Shown here in pieces: positions 12,087 to 22,254 of a stretch of DNA of 64,000 nucleotides. Source of the stretch: Nissolia schottii (lineage: Eukaryota > Streptophyta > Magnoliopsida > Fabales > Fabaceae); NCBI GenBank assembly GCA_003254905.1, contig QANU01112002.1:101585-165584 (forward strand), read 5' to 3'. The position numbers and the translations under genes are program-made. Under the pieces are notes generated by a model. It worked only from the letters and a program-made list of their open reading frames with translations. It had not been told where the DNA came from and searched no databases. The number at the start of each line of letters is the position of its first letter. Position 1 is the first letter of the stretch.

Positions 12087-12377
12087 TCTGATGGGGCAAG
12101 GGAGTGAGTTTATCCATCTCAGGTTCAAGTACTAAAAACAATTACACTTGTCATACAATCCAATTGGTATTTGGACAAGAAGGAAAGGATGGAAGCTCAG
12201 TACCTTTGAAATTCGCTCCTAGCAAAAAATTATGTGATGTGATGTAGTATGTTGTTGGAATTTTACTTCAACGTCTGTTTGTTTCTTATACATTGTTGTT
12301 ATGTTTATGAACAAGTAAAGTGACTATTTTCTAACATTGATTAGGCCGTATTGGTTCTCTCTCTCTCTGTCTCTCTG

Positions 12378-12412
<35 letters not shown>

Positions 12413-13395
12413 CTATCTCAAAATACACAAAACTAGCATCTAATTAAGCATGTTTAAATTTATCCTTTTTTCTCATCCAAGTGGTTAATTTGTAATCTCT
12501 AATTCAGTTTTACTTTTTCTTTTTCTTCTTTGATTTATTGGTCAAACAATGCAAATAATGAAGGTCATTATAATTTCTCTTTCATTCTTGGTGCTAATTT
12601 ATGTTGAGGGGGAGCAAAGATATTATTTTTCTGTCTACTCAAGTCATTGTGGTCATTGCCGTATCATTGCAACAAATCTATCTACATAATAAAGTCTCTT
12701 ATATCCCATAGAAAAAAATAATAAAGTCTCTGGTATGACTTAATATTCATTATTGAGCTTGAAGCTCTTCATGTGGTCTAAATGCTATTGTATGGCTAAT
12801 GTTTAATCTTATACCAAAAGTCTTCATTTTAGTATTTTACTTTCTTGTCGTAAAAACTCCAGCGCCCCCACCGAGTGTGATCCTTGTTGGCCTATGAACT
12901 CATGGCCCAAATTCTTATGAGAATATGGTAATTAATAGTGTTTTCTTTTTATTTTTGAGAAATTTGTGTTTTAATTATAACTATCATCAAAATATTTGTA
13001 ATTATTTTGATTGATATGATAGAAATGTATATATGATAAGAAGATATGGTGGAAATATATGAGATATTTGATTGGATGGAAATAGGAAATTATTAATTAA
13101 GATTGGGATTGTAATTAGTTTATTTCCTTATAAATTGTTGTGAGTCTATATATACTAGTAAGGGGAATTAGTTGAGCTATGAGAAGGAAGCAAAGATGTG
13201 AGGAGCAGAAGATCCAGGTGTGTGATTACTTGTATCAAAAGTTTTCTTGACGTGGAGGATAGGCGGCATGTTCCATGAGTATAGCGGTAGTACAAGAGTA
13301 CACATTGTGAAGTGTTTACAATTTTGTCCTTAAAAGTTGTCACGGTATAGGGTTTGCAATTTTGTCTTCAAAAGTTGTCTATCAGAAGTGTAAAA
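12087..13395. other. Intergenic DNA downstream of the BRXL gene
   Basis: No gene recognised. Holds the remnant coding tail of the BRXL second domain (to about 12140) and the microsatellite at 12356-12418. Confidence 0.5.
12356..12418. repeat. Compound microsatellite (CT)n(AT)n
   Basis: An imperfect run of CT dinucleotides with two GT interruptions passes directly into an AT run ending near 12412. Confidence 0.9.
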
Positions 13396-13545
13396 CTGGC
13401 CTTGCTCTGTGGGCTACCCATGGCCCAATCCTTTTAAGCCCTACATTGACAACCCTGTGGGGCTCATTTTAGCCCTCAATTTTGATCAATGGGCATTCTT
13501 AAGCCCCAACTCCTAAAAGCCCAATTTTGTTAGGGCTAAGGCCAG
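13396..13545. repeat. Possible 150-bp MITE
   Basis: The ends are inverted: ctggccttgctct at 13396 against the reverse complement of agggctaaggccag ending at 13545. The interior is rich in gggct/agccc motifs. No target duplication is evident, so the call is tentative. Confidence 0.3.
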
Positions 13546-15080
13546 ATATGTGAAGACCCTAGCTTTTATAGGCGCGTTGCAGCAATGCGGGACGAGGGAT
13601 ACGTTGTAGTGCTCCCACAGCGCTGCAATGACATGGAAGTAGCGAGGCGTTACATATGTGTATATTAATTTTCTTTACTCGTTTTTACATCTTTGGGCAT
13701 TCAAGGTACTTATTAAATTAACGTGTCTTTTTTAAAATCAAAGACCTCAAAATAAGATTAAAAATTATATGTATATAGATTATATAAAAGTTTTATTAAA
13801 AAATGCCAAAATTTACTGTAAATATAAAAATAAAAAAATTTATTCTATTAAAGTATTGTCTCAGCACCCTAGACATAAATTTTTGGCTCTGCTCTTGTTT
13901 GTTAATTGTGTCATAAACTGTATGAGATTTGAAATTTTTGTTATTGTTAACTTAAAAGATTTTATTAATTATTATGCAAACTATGAAATGGTCTCTTTTT
14001 TTATTTTATTTTATTACATTCATTTCTCAAGTGTTGATTTTTTATTCTTTTTCATATTTAAAATTTATCTTGAAAAATATAAATTATTAAAATATAGTAT
14101 TTATTCCATTTAATAATATTTATTTTAATGTGGAACAATGTTGATCAACTAGTGAAGGCAAAATTGATCATCTAATTGGAAGCAAAACTCTCTATATAAT
14201 CATATTTGAGCAAAAAAGATTAAAAATTAAAAATTAAAAAGGGATAGAAACTTGGCGTGGAAATTTTTGGGAATAAATTTTGATATCTAAAAACAAACAT
14301 ATGTATAAATTTTTTTTAGGAATATTCAAATATACTTTAAAACAAATGCCCTATAGAAAATCAAATTAAACATTTTAAAAAATACATGATCAAATTAAAT
14401 AAATTGATGTAATTAAAAAACCAAAAGAACATTTTACTTAAAAAAAATTGTGATTTTTGGCTGAACTGAATTAAACATAACAATATAGGACAACAAATGA
14501 TGTAATAATTACTAATAATATTACAATTATATTAAAAGAATAGTGATATATATAGTACACTATTTAAAACAAATGAAAATACTTTAAATATAAAGTTAAT
14601 TTAAGCATTTTACGAGAAGGATCGTTTAAATAAATGTAGTTACTTTTGTGTAACTGAAGTTTTTTAATATAGATTTTTTAAGATCTTGCACAATTAATTG
14701 AAACAATAATTAATTTGAAAAGGATAGATCGATCGTAGGGTGCAGTCCATTAGGTAATTCCCCATCCCAACTAGCATTGGTTGGAAAATTAATTCTGATC
14801 CAATCACACAATGGTGCTTGAGCTGTATCTGCTATAACTTCATTATTATGCGGCATGGCTCCTCCTTCTTTACTGCTCCCACTCAAATTCAATAATCACT
14901 CTTTATTTATCTCTTTTTATTTTCTTCTATTCTCATTTTGTTGAGAAATTACAGTTAGTAACCTTAATTATAATTCTAATATATTTAATATTATTATTTG
15001 ATTTTTTTCTTTATTTTCTTCTAATTATAATAAATGTTATTATAATGATTAGTATGTTAGTAGTTAAAATATTTTTTTTA
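13546..15080. other. AT-rich intergenic DNA
   Basis: Mostly AT-rich sequence without recognisable genes. The only coding-like patch is at 14710-14892 on the minus strand. Confidence 0.5.
14710..14892 (-). other. Unrecognised coding-like fragment
   Basis: A minus-strand frame of about 60 codons, with normal-looking amino-acid composition (CDWIRINFPTNASWDGELP in its middle), stands out from AT-rich flanks. I cannot assign it to a family. It has no clear splice signals and may be a relic exon or transposon-derived. Low confidence that it is expressed. Confidence 0.25.
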
Positions 15081-15707
15081 TAACAATGGTGGCTATGATA
15101 TACTGAAATTTGAGAGTTTAAGTACCTTTTTAGCTGGCACCATTAAAAAAGTAACATAGGTTGAATTAAGTGTCATATCATTCTTAGTTGGTAAAACTTT
15201 ATTTTAATTCTCAATATTTATATTAATTAAATTATGTTTTTAATTTCATAAATAAATCATCCAATTCATTTTCACTTGTTACATGTAACATCTTGATTTC
15301 ATTATTGTCTTAGCGACTAAAGTTTTCAGGCAACTATTCTAATTGATAACAAGTGGGAGTGGGTGATTGAGAATTTGAGATTTTAGGGTTTCAGAGATAC
15401 ATTAATAATTTTAATTTCATTTGAGTTTTTTTTTTTTATCTTAGTGAGAGATGAATATTACCCGAACAAATGATAATTAAAAGAGGGAGTAAAAGATAAA
15501 ATAAAAAATAAAAAAGTTAGTTGAAAAGTTTAAGAGGAATGAATATTAACAAAAATTAAATCAAGGACTTTTAAGTAAATATGTGAAGTTTGATCAATTA
15601 AATGACTTGACATCTAACTTAACATGTGACACTTTTTTGGTAGTGCCAACTAAGAAGGGTACCTGAACCCTCCCAAGTCCCAAAATACCATAGTAACCAT
15701 CATAATT
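15081..15707. mobile_element. MITE/MULE-like element with about 100-bp terminal inverted repeats
   Basis: The left end from 15081 (caatggtggctatga, aagtacc, tagctggcacca, aaaaaagt) matches the reverse complement of the right end to 15707 (gatggttactatggt, aggtacc, tagttggcacta, aaaaaagt). The inverted repeat runs about 100 bp at an estimated 75-80 percent identity. The interior of about 430 bp is AT-rich with no frame. No exact target duplication was found. Long inverted ends and no coding capacity suggest a non-autonomous Mutator-like element or foldback MITE. Confidence 0.7.
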
Positions 15708-16340
15708 ATCAAGATATGCACATATTGAAGACTAATTTAATAAATAGCAGACTAAATCAATTCAAAATACGTTTTGCTTCTTATTTACATTCAATCTAAT
15801 GTATTTTTTTAATTTGTAAGTGTCATTAGACTTTTTTATAAATGAAATTTTGTTTATTGTGAAAAAATAATAAGTAGCTGTATGTTTCCCAGACTTAAAT
15901 TAGATTGATGAGATAAAAATGTTGCATTTCATTATTTTTAATTAGGCCTTATTACAAATTAAAGAGCAAATAATTATTCATTATTATTAATTTTTTGTAA
16001 TCTTGTTAGGCAATGTATCAAACGACACCTAATATAAATATCAATAAACTTTGACAAGAAGTCAATGGAAGTTGGCTCACCTAGTTGCTCTTTCGATAAT
16101 GCATCATAATAACTTTGGTTCAATTCATGAGTGTTTCTATTCGTGAGTCATTTGTAAATATATTTGTAAGCGATTGTTGAATCTAAAAGTACACTCACAC
16201 CCTAATTTGGGGCAATTCTTAGAGGTGTTCATGAAACAACCTAACAAAATCTAAAACTTATTTGATTGAGTTTCAACTTCTTCAACCGAATTTGAAAATA
16301 TTTTGGCCTAACTCAATTCGACCAAACCCGAAGTGAACTA
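15708..16340. other. Intergenic DNA, no gene seen
   Basis: AT-rich sequence between two mobile elements, with nothing recognisable. Confidence 0.5.
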
Positions 16341-17031
16341 CTTCGTTCACTCAAGATGTTTAACATGGTATTAGAGCCATGGTTCCCACCTTGAACCCAT
16401 ATTCCCGCTTCCGCTAATTTTGAGATTAAATTCTCAGTTTTTAAGATGTCTTGTTGATTTCGTTACTCATAAAATCATATGTTCTCCATTGTTTCCCCTT
16501 AACTGCCTCCGCATAGTCTTGATGTTGACTTAATCTACTTCCGCGCAGTCTCGATGTTGCCCATTGCTGTCTCTACGGAGTCTCGATTGTTGCCTATTGT
16601 TGTTACCTTTGTTGGTTTCGCCCAGCCATTGTTGTTGCCTTCATTGGTTCCGCCCAGCCACTGTTGCCTTTGTTGGTTATGCCCAGCCACCGTTACTTTC
16701 GCTGGTTACGCTTGACCACCGTTGTCGTTTGTTGGTTTCACCCCACTCAACTCTCCGTTGAACTGTGATAAGCTTAAAGCCCGGGAAGCTTTAGCTTGAG
16801 GGATGATGTTAAGAATAATTTAGTATCTTAGATTTATTTCTAATTGATTTACTCTTGATTTAATTTGATTATTGTCATTATTACCTTATTCTCTACCTAG
16901 TCTATAAATAGGCGTTGACTCCTTTGTACTCATATACAACTCTGTTAATATAGCACTGTTATTTTTTTGCTCTCTGTCTCTTTCTTGTATTTTTCGTGCC
17001 CCTTTAACTCGTTCACTCAAGATGTTTAACA
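16341..17031 (+). mobile_element. Small non-autonomous LTR retroelement with truncated 5' LTR (TRIM-like)
   Basis: The 3' LTR is 16807-17031 (225 bp): it starts TGTTAAG, ends TTTAACA and has a TATA box (tataaata, 16903-16910). It is preceded by a purine-rich tract (gcttgaggga, about 16793-16803). Its last bases, cgttcactcaagatgtttaa, recur at 16344-16363, directly followed by TGGTATTAGAGCC (16365-16377), a primer-binding site for initiator Met-tRNA as in Ty1/copia elements. The rest of the 5' LTR is missing. The internal part is only about 430 bp, with short repeats of the type cccagccaccgtt and no polyprotein, so it is either a TRIM or a heavily deleted copia element. Confidence 0.8.
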
Positions 17032-17276
17032 GTGACCATGTATATCGAGATGCTCATGATCCTTGTAACCATGTAGATTTGAGTGGGGAGTCATTGGGTG
17101 AGATCATGCTTACAACCAAGAGGCCAAGATCGTGGTTGATATGGAGGGATTGTACAATAAATGATTCAGTGTGTTTGACCCGAGCTAGCTCGGCCAGGTT
17201 CTTGGCCAAGATAAATAGTTCAATCCATATATAGAAAAATTTGAAAAGAAATTGGATTGTTTAGCATTTTGATTTC

Positions 17277-18186
17277 AGTAATACTACGTGTACAACAATA
17301 AATTGTACAACTTTATACAACCACATTAAATATTTATTTTCTTTCTCTTCCCTCACATTACCCCTCAAGCGTCTTCCTCTTCTCTCTTTCTTCTTTGTTT
17401 TCTATCTTTTCTCTCACACTCTCCCTTCGTTTTTTCTCAATTTTTCCACCTACAACCTCCATTTACTTCTTCTTTCGCTTTGGCCGTTTTTTATGCATCT
17501 TCATTTTCATCTTCGTAAGATGTTATGAAAAGCATAGACAAGGACATTCTTCTCTGATTTATGTTGTTATCTATGTTTTGTAATGTTTTAGTGTTGTGTA
17601 ATATTTGTTTATGTGTGGTGTAATGTTTATTTATGAGTGTTGCAATGTTTGTTTACTTCTTCATTTATATATGTTGTAATGTTTGTTTATGAGTGTTGTA
17701 ATGTTTATTTACTTCTTCAATTTGTATGGTGTAATGTTTGTCCATGTGTGGTGTAATGTTTATTTTTATGTGTTGCATGTAATGTTTGCTTTGAGTTTTG
17801 TAATGTTTATTTTTTAATGTTGTAATGTTTCGATGTGGTTTAATGTTTGTTTATGTGTGGTGTAATGTTTGGTTCTATGTGAATCCTATTTCATTTTGTT
17901 TTTGTTTTCAATAATATTTGTTTATTTGTTTTGTAATATTTGCTTATATTTTTTTATAAAGTTTGTTTATGAGAGAGTACGAGTGCATGTATTTTTGAGT
18001 GTGAGTGGGAGGTAAGAAAGAGATTGTAACAGTTACTTTTTGCTATTTAACTGAGTGTGAGTCTTGTTTTGTTTTGCTTTCATATATGAAAATATTTGTT
18101 CATCAATTTTGTAATGTTTATTCGTCTGTTTTAAAATGTTTGTTCACAGTGGTTGTACAAATGTTTGTTGTACACATATCATTACT
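17277..18186. mobile_element. TIR-bounded element with internal taatgtttgtt repeats
   Basis: The left end 17277-17312 and the reverse complement of the right end 18151-18186 match at about 29 of 36 positions, including agtaat and gtgtacaacaa. The left part is pyrimidine-rich. From about 17580 to 17960 the motif gtaatgtttgtttatg recurs in diverged form a dozen or so times. A block at 18027-18052 (cagttactttttgctattta) is shared with 62695-62720, inside another motif-rich repeat. No transposase is seen. A non-autonomous DNA transposon is likely; the superfamily is unclear because no clean target duplication is visible. Confidence 0.65.
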
Positions 18187-18593
18187 ATTTTTATTTATGT
18201 CGTATGTGAATGTTGATGATATGTATATTTGTTTTTATTATAAAATAAGATAGGGAAAGACAAATATGAGAGTTAAACCTTGGAATCCCAACTTAATAAG
18301 TGTAGGAGCAACTACTAGACTATAAGCTTAACCGCTATGTTGATGGTATGTATGATATAGAATGGGGAGAGATTCTTGCATCGGCACAAGTTTACCACCT
18401 TGTTTTTAGGTACACTCACAATAAAAGTGATTCACACCAACTTCATCAAAATACATTTGTTAATTTATGAGCTAAGAAACACAAACGATTCTCTTAAATA
18501 GTGTCTGCATGTGTGACATTGTCTGGGTTCGACGTACTATGAAACACATTGCACATACATCAGGCATATATATTTGAAACACGCTAGTGTGAC

Positions 18594-19569
18594 ACCCCAA
18601 AAATGTCACTGGCATACAAGGGACTGTTTCCCTTACGGAAGCCTCTAACATTGCATGATTTTCATAAAAAGGGCATTTAAATAAACAAAATCCATTAAAT
18701 AAACTAATTGGTCTTTACTAAAAGAAACTAAACTTATTACATAAGATGTCTTTTAATAAAGTACTAAAATAAATAATGTTTAACGGTTCCTACCTGTGTT
18801 CTAATGGAGCACTCTAACTGACATAATATAACCATTAAGCTAACATAACTATAATTGTTAATATCTTACGATATGTGATATATATCTTAAGATACGTATC
18901 GTAAATTATAATTTTGACACGATTTGTGTTAGTATTTTAGTATGACTAAATATCTTAGTTGTATCTTTAATATCTTAACATATTTGCAATATCTTTACAA
19001 ATATATCTATGATATTTGTAAATAATAGTCAATTTATTATATTTTAATGAAATAATATTTTCAAAAGTAAAAAATCTAAAATTCACACAAAATAAAACAT
19101 GACATTAAGATAAAAGTTAAAATATCAGATTAAAAAAAATGAAAGTAACACATAAGATTAAGACTATAAAACACGACTAAGACATTACTAAAGACCGAGG
19201 TCTCGAAATTTAAAAATTTAACTACAAAAATAGTAAGATAGTCACTATAGTTATTTTATCTTTTTTTTTTCTTCTAACATTTGATACGAAGACTTATATT
19301 TATTCATATTTTTGCAAATTTTTATACGCGTTTAGGTTATAATTATACAATATATATATATATACATATACATATATATATATACATATATATATATCTT
19401 ACGACATTCAATATGTAACGCTACGATATGTAAAATTTGAAAAACTGATACACGATATGGCAACTATGAACATAACTGAAGAAAACAACTCCATTGCAAA
19501 GTGAAACTCACCAAGGATCTAAGTAGCTGAAATCTACTGGAGGGCAGGCATGGCAAACACATGCATACA

Positions 19570-19601
<32 letters not shown>

Positions 19602-20760
19602 GTATCAAGCATGCAAACGTTATATATCTTATACTACATTATAATATGTAAAAATATTTAAAACATAAATAAGTTTGAGAGTGCTCTACATAAATGAATC
19701 TCGAGCAATACGGTATGTCTATAATGTTGATGTGGCTGCCGGGCGTCACGACCATTGCCCTAATCTATATGTTGTTGCCCAGCTTCACAACCATTGCCAT
19801 GTTCGGGCTTCACGGTCTTGTCGCTCTAAACTACATGTCTGAATCTTATTCTACATGACAATTGTACAATGTATATCAAAGTCAACATGAGTTGTTGCTG
19901 ACATACAATTTATCCTAGATCTGCTCCTATGAAAATGGTATAAAAGCATGATAACTAATAATTGATAACTGAAAATTGATATTTTCATATTTATTACATA
20001 CACATGCAACATGACAATTAATGCATAAAGAACAAATGGTCCCATATAGTTCTAAAATAGTTTTCATGAGTTTTTAAATCTGTTCGCAAATGATTTTCAT
20101 AAATATTACATAAAACAATAAGTCTTGTCTCATAGAGGTTTCATAAATAATGCATAACTTTGAAAACAATACATTGTCTAAAAATAGGTCGTGAGGAAAA
20201 TCACCTACATGGAGTCTCTGAAAACCGCACGTTGCTACCGACAAACTTTGAAGTAATCCTAATGATGTTATTAACTGACTTAGGAATCAAAAGACAAGTT
20301 AACATAATAAAATAACATAACTGAAGGCAAAACAGTGCAACTGGGCACTGATCGTCAATGTCATAACCCCCTGACAACACTGCAACACTTGACACCGTGA
20401 GAAACTATGCTAGCACCAACGCCATTACACCGTTGGAGATCAATTGCGCTGGCAGGCTAGCGCCATGGCACCTTAGTAGTGCCATTGCACTAGTGCCGCC
20501 ACCAATAACCTCTAACGACAATAGAAAAAAGACAAAAGAAGGACTATGGGACTTACTACTCGTGAAGAACACTTGAACGACTGCATTTGAGCTCCCACGC
20601 TCCCTAAAGACGAAGCTTAAACTTCGCAAGAATCCACACTAGGAGGAAACCTCACTTGCATTTGTGGAAAAATAATAAAATAATTATTTTTCAGTGCATG
20701 CTAAGACACATGAGGTAAGACTTTATTTATAGGGAAAGACTAGCACCCCCATGTCGTAAC
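18594..20760 (-). mobile_element. Possible LTR or LTR-derived block
   Basis: Read on the minus strand, the block has a TATA-like box (ccctataaataaag, near 20730-20745) and finishes ttttggggtgtcaca at about 18594, a common ending for plant Ty3/gypsy LTRs. Its upstream boundary and partner LTR were not found and no polyprotein is present, so this is a tentative solo-LTR call. It contains an AT-rich microsatellite (19350-19400) and a CATA microsatellite (19559-19600). Confidence 0.35.
19350..19600. repeat. Microsatellites (TA)n/(CATA)n
   Basis: Interrupted TA repeats occupy about 19350-19400 and a nearly pure CATA run of about ten units occupies 19559-19600. Confidence 0.9.
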
Positions 20761-20965
20761 TCATATACGTCTTTACTTAAAAATATAAAGAATTGATACA
20801 TGAATTTAAAGTGTTTTGTATATTTTGAAAGAGATTTATCAAGTAATGAAAATTTAAAATTTGACATTTATAATCATACATAGATATCATCGTAAATCTT
20901 GAACTATATATATAATGAATTTTTTAATAATATTTTTTGTGTTTGTATTGGTGCTTCATAGTTTA

Positions 20966-21530
20966 CAGGGGTGAAAGTGAATCGAGTTAACACATTGAAC
21001 CTGGTCAATTCAAACCGAACCAACCTATTTGGTTTGGATTGGTTTGGGTCATCGAGTCAAAAAATAAACCAAAATCGATCATTGATAAGTCGGTTCTCAA
21101 TTTTTTAATTTTTGGACCTGCTAACTTGTGACCCGACCTGCGAACCTGCCCACAACCTCTTTTGTTTTCAATGAATTTAAGGATTATTATGTAATTATGT
21201 CATAAGATATGAGACATAATTATGTTAATTGTGGTTGTTATTGTCAATTATGAATCATGCTTTAATGGTATATTATATATATGTCTATAAATATATAGTC
21301 TGAGTATTCCATTTTTAATTTTTTTTTATATTTTAAAAAATATTATGTATTTATGGATAAATGTGATAGTTGAATTGAATCAACCGATTATATGTTCGGA
21401 TTGATTTGGTTTCGGTTTGGTCCCAAAAAAATTGCAAAAATTAAATCAAACCGAACCAATCTAAAATAATTGTTTGAGACACATTTTCTTCCTAAAACTA
21501 AACCAAATCGACCTGTCACGTTGTAGCATT
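20966..21530. repeat. Interspersed repeat rich in ggtttgg/ccgaacc motifs (hAT-like?)
   Basis: Begins CAGGGGTGAAAG, a hAT-like end, and carries several ggtttggtt and accgaacc motifs in both orientations around 21005-21070 and 21400-21480. The right end was not defined. No frame. Confidence 0.35.
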
Positions 21531-22217
21531 GGAATCAATTCTTTATGTGGGCTAGTGTTTGCAATTCTGGCCCCAAATTTTTAAAAATTTCCACAAAATT
21601 ATAATTACCCCTAATTTGATCACTATCTCATCAAATTTCAACCAAATTTCTATAATTTGGTAATTTTTTTAATTGCAAGTGCACTTAAAAATAAGGTGAT
21701 AAATATGTGTCAATCTAATTTTATTTTATTTATCTTTTCTTAAAATGCTATGCAGCATTGGATTAACTTTTTTTTTTTTTTTTCTCCTTTTGAGTGCACA
21801 TGGCAATGGATGATGCATGAAAAACAACCGAAAACCGGGGGTGGTGATAAAGAAAAAAAGGCAGGAAGGGAAAGCAAGTCTAGTATCTCATAAAAAAATA
21901 TAATAAAAATAAAAATGCTTCCCTTATTTTTTTGTAATCACCCCTTTGTCCTCTTCCCCCCAAGCTGTAGCTACCCACCCCCTCTCCCTCTCTCTCTCTC
22001 TCTTTTTTCTCTCTTCCTCGGAGGGAAAGAGAAAGGAAGCAGAGCCCAAACCCCCATAATCACTCTCTCTATTCTTATCTTACTATTAACCTAGCCTCCC
22101 CCTTCAATCCCTAAATTCCAATTCCATCATTCAAACCCTAGCCCCTCTTTTTTCCCCCAATCCCCATTTCCTGCATTCTCTAATTATTATCATTTTTCTT
22201 TCTGTAAGTTTTTTTGG

Positions 22218-22232
22218 ATGATTTGGGATTAG
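22218..22232 (+). promoter_or_regulatory. Minimal upstream ORF before the RNFT-like start
   Basis: ATG ATT TGG GAT TAG lies 22 nt upstream of the main ATG at 22255. If the transcript begins further upstream, as the long pyrimidine-rich leader (about 21960-22200) suggests, scanning ribosomes meet it first. Whether it affects translation is unknown. Confidence 0.4.
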
Positions 22233-22254
22233 GGTTAGGGATTATTTGACGCGC

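Noticed and set aside
19559-19600. CRISPR-like or other spaced array in the CATA run
   Set aside because: It is an ordinary tetranucleotide microsatellite in a plant nuclear genome.
22203-22208. gtaagt donor in the RNFT-like leader
   Set aside because: No plausible acceptor before the ATG at 22255, so a leader intron there is not supported.
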